From NCBI GenBank assembly GCA_900320815.1, contig ONTY01000112.1, forward strand, positions 1 to 5,640: 5,640 nucleotides of DNA. The letters run 5' to 3'. Below, piece by piece: positions 1 through 4,844 of the stretch. Every line of letters starts with the position of its first letter. The stretch's first letter is position 1. A model generated the notes under the pieces. It saw only the letters and a program-made list of their open reading frames with translations. It did no database searches and was not told the DNA's origin. The DNA comes from an uncultured Pseudomonadota bacterium. GTDB lineage: Bacteria > Pseudomonadota > Gammaproteobacteria > Burkholderiales > Burkholderiaceae_C. A program made the translations under genes and the position numbers.

Positions 1-106
1 CCGTGCGCGGCGTGACGTGTGACTGCGCCCGGCTGCACCGCTGATTCAAGGGATGTATCACTGTTTGTATCTGCCATACCGCACTCCTGAAACAAAGAAA
101 TACCAA

Positions 107-129
107 AGCGCCGCACGCTGTGCGGCGCT
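107..129. terminator. GC-rich hairpin, possible terminator
   Basis: AGCGCCGCAC at 107-116 pairs perfectly with GTGCGGCGCT at 120-129 around a 3-base loop. Read on the minus strand the stem is followed by a T-rich stretch (TTTGGTATTTCTTTG), which is terminator-like but has no clean U run. Read on the plus strand it is followed by GTTCATGAGG, with no U run. It could end an upstream plus-strand transcript whose stop codon lies at 42-44, or stop minus-strand read-through. The orientation is unresolved. Confidence 0.4.
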
Positions 130-186
130 GTTCATGAGGTGTTTCATTTTGCCTCGGTAAAAAATCATGCACTCCAATGCACCCAC

Positions 187-278
187 CGCCATTTTATTGC
201 AGTGCAAAAACAGCTGCCTTCGCAACTGATTTTTACATCGCTCGCACGGCTGCGAAACATAAGCCTCATAAAATGGCG
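187..278. repeat. Nested inverted repeats in leader region
   Basis: An outer perfect 11-bp pair is formed by CGCCATTTTAT at 187-197 and ATAAAATGGCG at 268-278. Inside it, TTCGCA at 219-224 pairs with TGCGAA at 251-256. Next to the outer left arm is the small palindrome TTGCAGTGCAA at 197-207. The arms lie 40 bases upstream of the start codon of the gene at 319, so a transcript beginning upstream could fold here. Chance pairing cannot be excluded, and no known riboswitch or RNA family was recognised. Confidence 0.3.
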
Positions 279-318
279 TGCAAACCACACCAATCGTCAA
301 CGCCAAGAAGCCAGCACC

Positions 319-732
319 ATGAACACCGTTGCCCATTTCAAATCTGCACTGCTGCGCCGCCTTGAAAAAGCCAAAGCCAGCGCCACAGCACCGCTGGAAT
401 TGTGCGCCGAACGCACCCAAACGCGCACCTGGCATATTGGTGCGCGGCGTCTAAACCCATTCTGGCTGCACCACAACAGCCCGCAGACGGCGCGGCACCT
501 GTTTTTTGACGAAAACAAATCGATTTATTTGCGCTGCCGCGTGGAAAAGTTTGACGCCGCGCTGCCAGATTATCTTGCCGCACGTGGCGAAAAGAAGCGG
601 AAATACATTTACCGAAAAATCAACCACACCGACGCCGACATCATCGTAGAGCAAGCGGCACAAGTGCTCGCGCGCCGCTACGAGGCATACCGCGACTCCG
701 GCGCCATGCCGCTGGACTTGCTGGAGCTGTGA
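319..732 (+). CDS. Unrecognised basic 137-residue protein
   Basis: I do not recognise this protein. It is the only plus-strand gene I accept. It begins MNTVAHFKSALLRRLEKAKA and is rich in Arg and Lys. It has an N-terminal segment of likely amphipathic helix (residues 1-22), a central part with several aromatic residues (about 42-80), and a C-terminal helical part ending MPLDLLEL. There is no signal peptide or membrane segment, so a cytoplasmic protein is expected. I chose the ATG at 319 although the frame is open back to 139, because codon use becomes coding-like (GC-rich third positions) only from there; a purine-rich stretch (AAGAAG) lies just upstream, but it is a weak ribosome-binding site. 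The gene converges on the minus-strand gene that ends at 819. Its GC content is lower than that of btuF and cobU, so it may be accessory. The reading frame is well supported; the function is unknown. Confidence 0.65.
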   Translation: MNTVAHFKSALLRRLEKAKASATAPLELCAERTQTRTWHIGARRLNPFWLHHNSPQTARHLFFDENKSIYLRCRVEKFDAALPDYLAARGEKKRKYIYRKINHTDADIIVEQAAQVLARRYEAYRDSGAMPLDLLEL

Positions 733-770
733 GTGTTCTCCTCCTCCCTCATATACTCCACTCTTAAAAC

Positions 771-807
771 ATTGTTTGCCCGCAATACTTACAGGCAACC
801 GAACAAT
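771..807. terminator. Weak bulged stem between convergent genes
   Basis: This lies in the 86-base gap between two convergent genes. Bases 771-780 (ATTGTTTGCC) can pair with 794-798 (GGCAA) and 803-807 (ACAAT), leaving a 4-base bulge at 799-802 and a 13-base loop. The position suits a shared bidirectional terminator, but there is no U run on either side and the stem is weak. Confidence 0.2.
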
Positions 808-818
808 ACCCTCCTGTT

Positions 819-1328
819 TCAATCCCAGCGCAAGTGCTGCTCGCGCAGCGCATCGCGGATGTTTTCCGCCGCGTGCCAATGCCCTATTTCCTCCTGCGTG
901 CCTGCGCGCAGCTTCGTGCTGCTTTCTGGCGCTGCAAAGCTGGCGATGCAGTCAAACGCGGCGGCAAAGTGTGGTGGAATATTTTCTCCAAAATAATTCT
1001 CGCTGCTCACCAGATATTGCCAGGCAATGCTGGCATTTGTTATCAGCGGCGCAAAGGCGTGCAGCACATATTCCGAGTAGGCGCTGTGGTACTTGCCAAT
1101 CTGGAAAATCAGGCTGTGAATATATTCCCCGTGCGGCGGCCCAAGAGCGAGCAGCATATGCCAGAGGAGCGGGTCTTTGTATTCGTGACCAATGGCCGGA
1201 TTTTCAAAGTAATACAGCGTCTCGCAGAGCACTTCGCAGCGCGCCGGCTGCGCGCTGTGGCAAAACGCATCGCGCAGCCGCTGCATTTCCCCACTCCAAT
1301 CCTCCAGTTCCATCACGTCGATATTCAT
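819..1328 (-). CDS. Unrecognised protein coupled to btuF
   Basis: This 169-residue protein begins MNIDVMELEDWSGEMQRL and I do not recognise its family. It is mildly acidic, rich in Trp, Tyr, Phe and His, and looks mainly alpha-helical and soluble, with no signal peptide or transmembrane helix. The densest aromatic region is residues 36-120 (YYFENP, WHMLLALG, WQYLV). Its ATG overlaps the btuF stop codon as ATGA (1325-1328), which points to translational coupling and fixes the start; the frame extends a little further upstream, but only inside btuF. GC content (about 53% near 1021-1080) is well below that of btuF. The size and helical, aromatic make-up would also fit a small immunity-type or accessory protein, but I saw no motif to support that. 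A role in corrinoid uptake can only be guessed from position. Confidence 0.7.
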   Translation of the reverse strand: MNIDVMELEDWSGEMQRLRDAFCHSAQPARCEVLCETLYYFENPAIGHEYKDPLLWHMLLALGPPHGEYIHSLIFQIGKYHSAYSEYVLHAFAPLITNASIAWQYLVSSENYFGENIPPHFAAAFDCIASFAAPESSTKLRAGTQEEIGHWHAAENIRDALREQHLRWD

Positions 1329-2257
1329 GGTGCCTTTTTCGCCAGGCACTCCGCCAGCAGCCGCGCAGCCTCGGCGATGCGCGGGCTGGGGCGGCTGATG
1401 GTGTCGGACTCATCGCCCTCAAACATGCACACGCGTCCCTCGCGCAGCGCCGGCATCGCCTGCCAGCCAGGGTAGGAATAGGTGCGCGAGGGGATGGAAC
1501 CCATGCCCCGCCCCGGCACGATGAGCACGTCAGGCCGCGCGCGCAGCACAAACTCCGGCGACAGGCGCGGAAACGGCCCCATCTCGGCGGGCACGATGTT
1601 GCGCGCGCCAAGGCGCGCGAGCAGTTCGCCGATGAACGAGGCTTCGCCCGCCGCCCAGGGTCCGGGCGCCGCCTCAAAAAACACGCGCACCCCGCGCGCC
1701 CTTTGCGGCAGGCTGGCCGCCGCTGCGTCAACAGCGGCATTGATGCGCGCCCACTCCTGCTGCGCGCGCCCTGCGGGCAGCTGCAGCACCCCCTCCAGCA
1801 GCCCCAGCACGCGCTGCACCTCCGCCATATCGCGCATGTTCAGCGCCAGCGCCGGCACGCCCAGCTCGCGCAACCGCGCCGCTGCGCGCGCATTGCCTGT
1901 GGGCATCAGCACCAAATCGGGGCGCAGCCGCAGCGTGGCTTCAATATCCGGGTCCTGCCCCCCGCCCAGGCGCGGCAGCGCCGCCAGCTCAGCCGGCCAG
2001 GTGGAGTAGCGGTCCACCCCCACCAGCCTGCTGCACGCGCCCAGTGCGCACACGCTCTCGGTCAGCGAGGGCAACATGCTCACCACGCGCTGCGGCGCCG
2101 CCGCAAGCTGCACCGCCTGCCCGTCGTCGCCCACCACGCGGATGGCGGGCGCAGCCGCTGACGCAGCAGAAGCCGCAGGAAGCGCCTCGCGTGAGTGCGC
2201 CGGCACAAGCACCAGCGCCAGCAGCGCAGCAAAAAACAAACGTGAACAAGCCTTCAT
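1325..2257 (-). CDS. btuF: Cobinamide/B12-binding periplasmic protein BtuF
   Basis: This is a 310-residue substrate-binding protein of the helical-backbone (BtuF/TroA-like) class, which captures vitamin B12 or cobinamide in the periplasm and delivers it to a BtuCD-type ABC importer. Residues 1-22 form a signal peptide: MKACSR, a hydrophobic core, then a probable signal peptidase I site near PAHS. No lipobox cysteine is evident. The N-terminal lobe carries the family pattern RVVSMLPSLTESVCALGA (57-74), LVGVDRYSTWP (78-88) and the DPDIEATLRLRPDLVLMPTG segment (102-121). The C-terminal lobe has a second RPDVLIVPG strand (241-249) and the terminal SRPSPRIAEAARLL helix (288-301), typical of BtuF. 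I placed the start at the ATG at 2257, immediately before the signal peptide, although the frame runs open to 2473. The ribosome-binding site is weak (GGAAAAACAT). No BtuC or BtuD gene lies in the window, and no cobalamin riboswitch was recognised upstream. The gene probably shares a transcript with the gene that overlaps its end. Confidence 0.9.
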   Translation of the reverse strand: MKACSRLFFAALLALVLVPAHSREALPAASAASAAAPAIRVVGDDGQAVQLAAAPQRVVSMLPSLTESVCALGACSRLVGVDRYSTWPAELAALPRLGGGQDPDIEATLRLRPDLVLMPTGNARAAARLRELGVPALALNMRDMAEVQRVLGLLEGVLQLPAGRAQQEWARINAAVDAAAASLPQRARGVRVFFEAAPGPWAAGEASFIGELLARLGARNIVPAEMGPFPRLSPEFVLRARPDVLIVPGRGMGSIPSRTYSYPGWQAMPALREGRVCMFEGDESDTISRPSPRIAEAARLLAECLAKKAP

Positions 2258-2290
2258 ATGTTTTTCCGAAATAAAAAGAGCGCCATGTAG

Positions 2291-2311
2291 GGGCGACCCT
2301 TGTGGTCGCCC
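2291..2311. repeat. Short palindromic repeat, GGGCGACC hairpin
   Basis: GGGCGACC at 2291-2298 pairs perfectly with GGTCGCCC at 2304-2311 around a 5-base loop, in the 82-base gap between the antitoxin stop and btuF. From memory, closely similar units (GTAGGGGCGACCCTTGTGG and variants) occur as scattered intergenic palindromes in many bacterial genomes. On the minus strand the hairpin is followed, after 11 bases, by TCTTTTTATTTC, so it may act as an imperfect terminator or attenuator between the toxin-antitoxin transcript and btuF. Only one copy is present in this window. Confidence 0.6.
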
Positions 2312-2339
2312 GCCATCGGCGTGCAATGGGCGCAAGCCG

Positions 2340-2834
2340 TCAGGCCGGTGTCGCCGCGCCCGCAGTGCGCGCACGGGCTGGCGCCCTTCTGGTAGTTTTT
2401 TTGGCTGCAGTTTTTTTCGCTGGCGCTGCTGCACGGCGGCGACGCACGGGCACGGGGGGCTGCGGCCAGCCATCGGGCAGGCTGTCGGGCATACCTTCGG
2501 GCAGGCGCGGGCGCATCACGATGCCCACGCGCGCAGCCATGCGAATCAGCGTTTCCACACTGAAATGCTCATATTTGCGGTGCAACAGTTCCGAGATACG
2601 CGGCTGCGGCACACCGAATTTTTCTGCCGCCTCCGCCTGCGTCCAGCCGTAGTAGCGAATCAGCACCTCAAACTGCACCGGCAACTCAATGCGCAAATAC
2701 TTGATTTCCGCCTCATCGGGCGGATAACGCTTCGCAAACGGGTTTTCTGCGCCAATGGTGTAGCCCTCATCTTCATCATCGACGGCAGCGGGAGCGCCCG
2801 CCGGCGCTCCTTTGGTATGCACTTTGTAATCCAT
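2340..2834 (-). CDS. higA: HigA-type antitoxin with basic C-terminal tail
   Basis: This 164-residue XRE-type helix-turn-helix protein should be the antitoxin of the toxin encoded just upstream; such antitoxins bind the toxin and repress their own promoter. An acidic linker (DDEDEG, 19-24) leads to the family signature NPFA (31-34). The HTH occupies about residues 62-85 (YGWTQAEAAEKFGVPQPRIS, then ELLH) and is followed by EHFSVETLIRMAARVGI (89-105), the layout of HTH_37/HigA2-like antitoxins. The family normally ends near residue 110. This protein continues for about 55 residues, first Pro-rich, then a histone-H1-like Lys/Arg/Ala/Thr/Pro tail (RRRRAAAPAKKTAAKKTTRR, 131-150). I start it at 2834 because AAAGGAG lies 8 bases ahead; the ATG at 2855, overlapping the toxin stop codon, lacks such a site. 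Type II toxin-antitoxin assignment is confident; the function of the tail is unknown. Confidence 0.85.
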   Translation of the reverse strand: MDYKVHTKGAPAGAPAAVDDEDEGYTIGAENPFAKRYPPDEAEIKYLRIELPVQFEVLIRYYGWTQAEAAEKFGVPQPRISELLHRKYEHFSVETLIRMAARVGIVMRPRLPEGMPDSLPDGWPQPPVPVRRRRAAAPAKKTAAKKTTRRAPARARTAGAATPA

Positions 2835-2842
2835 CGCTGTTG

Positions 2843-2849
2843 CTCCTTT
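2843..2849 (-). promoter_or_regulatory. Strong ribosome-binding site of the antitoxin
   Basis: AAAGGAG on the minus strand lies 8 bases ahead of the ATG at 2834 and just after the toxin stop codon (2852-2854). It decides the antitoxin start in favour of MDYKVHTKG over the in-frame ATG codons at 2855 and 2852. A strong site here, set against the poor leader of the toxin gene, would favour an excess of antitoxin. Confidence 0.75.
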
Positions 2850-2851
2850 CA

Positions 2852-3166
2852 TCATCGTCCTATGGCCTTGTAGCGGCGCCTTGCCAAGTCCTTGTCTTTC
2901 TTGCTCGTCTGCGGTGTTTTCTTTTCAAAGCAATGCAGCACATAAATCGCCTCCTTGCGGTTTGCCACATACATCACGCGCCATGCAGTGCCGATGTTGA
3001 TTTTTATCTCGCACACACCCGGTGCCACCTCGGGCATAGGGCGGTAGTGCGTCGGGTTGGTGCCTTGGCGCAAACGAATCAGTTCATCTTGAGCCACGTC
3101 GTACGCCTTGTCAGGAAAGGCGTCCAAGTCCTTCTCACTGCTGCCCAGGTAAACGATTGCCTTCAT
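2852..3166 (-). CDS. higB: HigB/Gp49-family RelE-like toxin
   Basis: This 104-residue protein is a RelE-superfamily toxin of the phage Gp49-like/HigB branch (PF05973 type). Members are typically ribosome-dependent mRNA endonucleases that stop translation until the antitoxin binds them. The start MKAIVYLGSSEKDLDAFP and the segment DKAYDVAQDELIRLRQG (19-35) match the usual N-terminal helices. The core strands are GVCEIKINIGTAWRVMYVA (50-68) and AIYVLHCFEKKTPQT (73-87), followed by the basic helix with KKDKDLARRRYK (89-100). HxFxKKTxxT is the family's C-terminal signature. Length is normal and no key residue appears to be missing, so the toxin looks intact. The order is toxin first, antitoxin 17 bases downstream, as in higBA loci. 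The promoter's -10 box ends only 7 bases ahead of the ATG, and no ribosome-binding site fits in the leader. Confidence 0.88.
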   Translation of the reverse strand: MKAIVYLGSSEKDLDAFPDKAYDVAQDELIRLRQGTNPTHYRPMPEVAPGVCEIKINIGTAWRVMYVANRKEAIYVLHCFEKKTPQTSKKDKDLARRRYKAIGR

Positions 3167-3173
3167 GGCGCCA

Positions 3174-3201
3174 AGTATACCGTTGCGGTATAGATGGACA
3201 A
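3174..3201 (-). promoter_or_regulatory. Sigma70-type promoter of the higBA pair
   Basis: On the minus strand, TTGTCC (3196-3201) and TATACT (3174-3179) are separated by 16 bases, close to the TTGACA/TATAAT consensus. It lies in the 64-base gap between the cobU stop and the toxin start, so the toxin-antitoxin pair can be transcribed independently of cobU. Transcription would be expected to begin around 3167-3168, practically at the toxin ATG (3166). Confidence 0.65.
3176..3192. promoter_or_regulatory. Palindromic operator over the higBA -10 box
   Basis: TATACCG (3176-3182) and CGGTATA (3186-3192) form a perfect 7-bp inverted repeat around TTG. It overlaps most of the -10 box and part of the promoter spacer. 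Autorepression by the antitoxin or toxin-antitoxin complex at such a palindrome is the rule for higBA modules, so this is the probable binding site; direct binding is inferred. Confidence 0.65.
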
Positions 3202-3230
3202 GTGCCGCAGCCCCCTTGCCACGCTCTTGT

Positions 3231-3782
3231 TCAGCCCTTGAGCACCAGCGGCAGGCCGGCGGCCATCAGCGTCACACGCTCGCAAGCCGCCGCTGTGCGC
3301 TGGTTCAGCAGCCCCAGCGCGTCCACAAACGCGCGCACCTCGCGCCCCATCGGAATCACGCCAAGCCCAATCTCATTGCCCACCAGCACCACAGGGCCAG
3401 CGCAGCGCGCAACGGCCTGCGCCAGCGCCTCGGCATCTGCCGCCGGCGCCGCGCCCTGCTCCATGCGCTGCGCCAGCCAGAGCGTGAGGCAATCCACCAT
3501 GCGCAGCACCTGCGCCCCGCCCGCCTGCATGATGGCCGCGGGCACCGCGCTCGCCTCCTCAACAAGGCGCAGCCCCGGCACGCGCGCCGCGCGCTCCGCC
3601 TGATGCCGCGCAATGCGAGCGCGCATTTCATCGTCGCGCGCCTGCGCCGTGGCAATCAGCACCGCGCCATGCCCCGGCTGCCGCAGCCACTGCGCCGCCA
3701 GCGCCTCCGCGCGGCGCGACTTGCCGCTTTTCTGCCCGCCCAGAATCAACTCGCTGCGGGCGATGGTGAGGGGTTCAGTCAT
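3231..3782 (-). CDS. cobU: Adenosylcobinamide kinase/guanylyltransferase CobU
   Basis: This 183-residue enzyme (CobU/CobP) phosphorylates adenosylcobinamide and then transfers GMP from GTP to make adenosylcobinamide-GDP, a late step shared by B12 synthesis and cobinamide salvage in the cytoplasm. The Walker A loop is GGQKSGKS (15-22). ATAQARDDEMRARIARHQAER (44-64) is the family's second motif; His60 lies in or next to the position of the guanylate-accepting histidine. VDCLTLWL (96-103) and VLVGNEIGLGVIP (132-144) are the remaining CobU signatures, and the length is normal. The gene appears intact. Its ATG overlaps the stop of the preceding gene as ATGA (3779-3782), and GAAGG lies a few bases ahead of it, so the two are probably translationally coupled. 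The next salvage gene, btuF, lies beyond the toxin-antitoxin pair. No other cob genes are in the window. Confidence 0.93.
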   Translation of the reverse strand: MTEPLTIARSELILGGQKSGKSRRAEALAAQWLRQPGHGAVLIATAQARDDEMRARIARHQAERAARVPGLRLVEEASAVPAAIMQAGGAQVLRMVDCLTLWLAQRMEQGAAPAADAEALAQAVARCAGPVVLVGNEIGLGVIPMGREVRAFVDALGLLNQRTAAACERVTLMAAGLPLVLKG

Positions 3783-4197
3783 GCAGCGCCTTCTTCAATA
3801 GTGAAAATCCGCATGTCATCATCAATAGCTGGTTCGAAACCGCACACGATGCGGCGCGGTCGGAATGTGGCAAACAATTCCCTGCACACCTCGCGCACTG
3901 GTGCAAGGTATGCCGCTTCGCCATTAAACTCCATCCCCGACAAGCTGGAAAAAAAAGCAGGCACACTTCCCACGTTCCATTGCCAAAATAAAAATGTGCC
4001 GAAAAGTCGCGCAATTCACGCCCCAAATTCATGCGCGAAAAAATAAAGCAGCACGCTCCCATTTCCTTCATCGCGTCCGCCAGATTGCCATCGGCGCGGC
4101 TGCACTCGCCCCTTTCCTGCAAAAAGGCAAGCAAGGCGGGCGCATTCTCTGCGGGCATATCGTCCAACACAATTTCCAGCAGTTCCTGTGCCTGCAT
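3779..4197 (-). CDS. Unrecognised protein broken by a T-run frameshift
   Basis: I do not recognise this family. The first 83 residues read MQAQELLEIVLDDMPAENAP through to GNGTWEVCLLFF. At the run of eight T (3949-3956) the coding character switches to the -1 frame, which continues SSLSGMEFNGEAAYLAPVRE, and ends TIEEGAA at 3779, giving 139 residues. The switch is supported because the second frame has ordinary composition and its TGA overlaps the cobU start as ATGA. The unshifted frame turns Cys-rich and unlike a protein, and runs on to 3775. The start ATG lies 2 bases after the rlmH stop, with AGGGA as its ribosome-binding site. The protein looks soluble: an N-terminal helical part, then probable alternating strands and helices. 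The break could be a sequencing error, a phase-variable or slippage site, or an inactivating mutation. Confidence 0.6.
3949..3956 (-). other. Eight-T slippery run at the frame switch
   Basis: On the minus strand the codons are CTG CTT TTT TTT CCA, so the zero frame contains a T TTT TTT heptamer, the form X XXY YYZ needed for -1 ribosomal slippage. One extra T, by polymerase slippage or in the true genome, would give the same join. I saw no strong downstream hairpin or upstream Shine-Dalgarno-like stimulator. Confidence 0.5.
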
Positions 4198-4199
4198 GT

Positions 4200-4679
4200 C
4201 TATTCCCTGTGATACGGATGCCCCGCCGTGATGGACCAGGCGCGGTAGATCTGCTCGATGAGCAGCACGCGCGCGAGGGCGTGCGGCAAGGTGAGGTCGG
4301 AGAGGCGCAGGCGCTCGTGCGCCTCGGCGCGCAGCCCTTCATCCAGCCCATCGGAGCCGCCGATAAGCAGCGCGACGCTGCCGCCCGCGCCCTGCTCCTG
4401 CTGCCAGCGCGTGAGGCGCTCGGCCAGTTGTTGCGTGCGCAGGCGCTCGCCGCGCTCGTCCAGCGCAACGATGCGTGCACCGGCGGGCACGGCGGCGCGC
4501 AGGCGTGCGGCTTCCAGCGCCATCATTTGCGGCGGCGTTTTGCCACTGGTGCGCGGCTCGGCGCGCAGCGCCTTCACCGTGCAGCGCAGCGTGGGCGGAA
4601 AGCGCCGCGCATAGTCCGCGCACGCCTCTTCCGCCCACGCGGGCAGGCGCTGGCCGATGGCGAGGATGTGAAGCTGCAT
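4200..4679 (-). CDS. rlmH: 23S rRNA pseudouridine-1915 methyltransferase RlmH
   Basis: RlmH is a SPOUT-class methyltransferase that uses S-adenosylmethionine to methylate N3 of pseudouridine 1915 in helix 69 of 23S rRNA on the assembled 70S ribosome. The 159-residue length is right for the family. MQLHILAIGQRLPAW (1-15) is the usual first strand. RIVALDERGERLRTQQLA (69-86) and SVALLIGGSDGLDEGLR (101-117) form the SAM-binding core, and LSDLTLPHALARVLLIEQIY (126-145) followed by the C-terminal GHPYHRE builds the trefoil knot and active site. I start at 4679, where the family sequence begins, although the frame is open to 4748; the ribosome-binding site is weak (GGACACCGCGCC). In many proteobacteria rlmH follows rsfS; here an adenine methyltransferase lies upstream instead, suggesting local rearrangement. 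The next gene starts 2 bases after its stop codon. Confidence 0.94.
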   Translation of the reverse strand: MQLHILAIGQRLPAWAEEACADYARRFPPTLRCTVKALRAEPRTSGKTPPQMMALEAARLRAAVPAGARIVALDERGERLRTQQLAERLTRWQQEQGAGGSVALLIGGSDGLDEGLRAEAHERLRLSDLTLPHALARVLLIEQIYRAWSITAGHPYHRE

Positions 4680-4727
4680 GGCGCGGTGTCCGTTCCGAAT
4701 GTATACCCAATGCTGTTGCCTGTGGTT

Positions 4728-4746
4728 GCCGGCTTTATATGCCGGC
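4728..4746. repeat. GCCGGC inverted repeat upstream of rlmH
   Basis: GCCGGC at 4728-4733 and again at 4741-4746 flank TTTATAT, and T4727/A4747 extends the pairing to 7 bp. It lies in the 165-base gap between the methyltransferase stop and rlmH, 49 bases from the rlmH start. No U run follows on either strand, so a terminator is doubtful; a protein-binding site or leader hairpin is possible. A second, looser pair, GCCCCTC (4783-4789) and GAGGGGC (4816-4822), lies in the same gap. No clear rlmH promoter was seen; GTATACAT near 4700-4707 could serve as a -10 box but lacks a good -35. Confidence 0.3.
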
Positions 4747-4844
4747 ACTGAATTGATACTCTGGTTATTTCTTGAACGGATAGCCCCTCACCCTTGCCCG
4801 TGCTGTAGCGAAAAAGAGGGGCAGATTGTAGGCGCGGCGGTGCA

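Larger units (their letters stand above)
1..318. other. Gene-free left end with inverted repeats
   Basis: No gene can be supported here. One plus-strand frame stays open from the window edge to a TGA at 42-44 and could be the last 13 codons of an upstream gene, but this is too short to judge. The stretch holds a perfect 10-bp hairpin at 107-129 and a set of nested inverted repeats at 187-278, each listed separately. The reading frame of the downstream gene is open back to base 139, but the 60 residues it would add look non-coding. No convincing promoter hexamer pair was found ahead of the gene at 319. Confidence 0.5.

Noticed and set aside
139..318. N-terminal extension of the 319 gene to an ATG at 139
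   Set aside because: The extra 60 residues lack coding-like third-position bias and include the inverted repeats; the ATG at 319 marks the change to normal coding composition.
58..435. Minus-strand open frame of 125 codons at the left end
   Set aside because: It overlaps the start of the better supported plus-strand gene, and its Cys/Phe-rich translation shows no recognisable domain and no ribosome-binding site.
776..2161. Long plus-strand open frame of 461 codons
   Set aside because: It is antisense to btuF and its partner. Its translation is Arg/His/Ala/Gln-rich low complexity, typical of the complement of GC-rich codons, and it matches no family pattern.
2258..2473. Upstream extension of btuF to 2473
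   Set aside because: It would overlap the antitoxin gene and put 72 residues ahead of a clear signal peptide that starts at the ATG at 2257.
3775..3948. Unshifted tail of the gene upstream of cobU
   Set aside because: It becomes Cys/His-rich with no pattern, and its stop overlaps cobU by 8 bases, whereas the -1 frame gives normal composition and the usual ATGA junction.
3165..4046. Plus-strand open frame of 293 codons opposite cobU
   Set aside because: It is the complement of cobU and its neighbour, Arg/His/Ala-rich, without a domain or ribosome-binding site.
4783..4822. GCCCCTC/GAGGGGC pair as terminator of the methyltransferase gene
   Set aside because: The loop is 26 bases and the T run lies inside the loop rather than after the stem, so it does not have terminator form.
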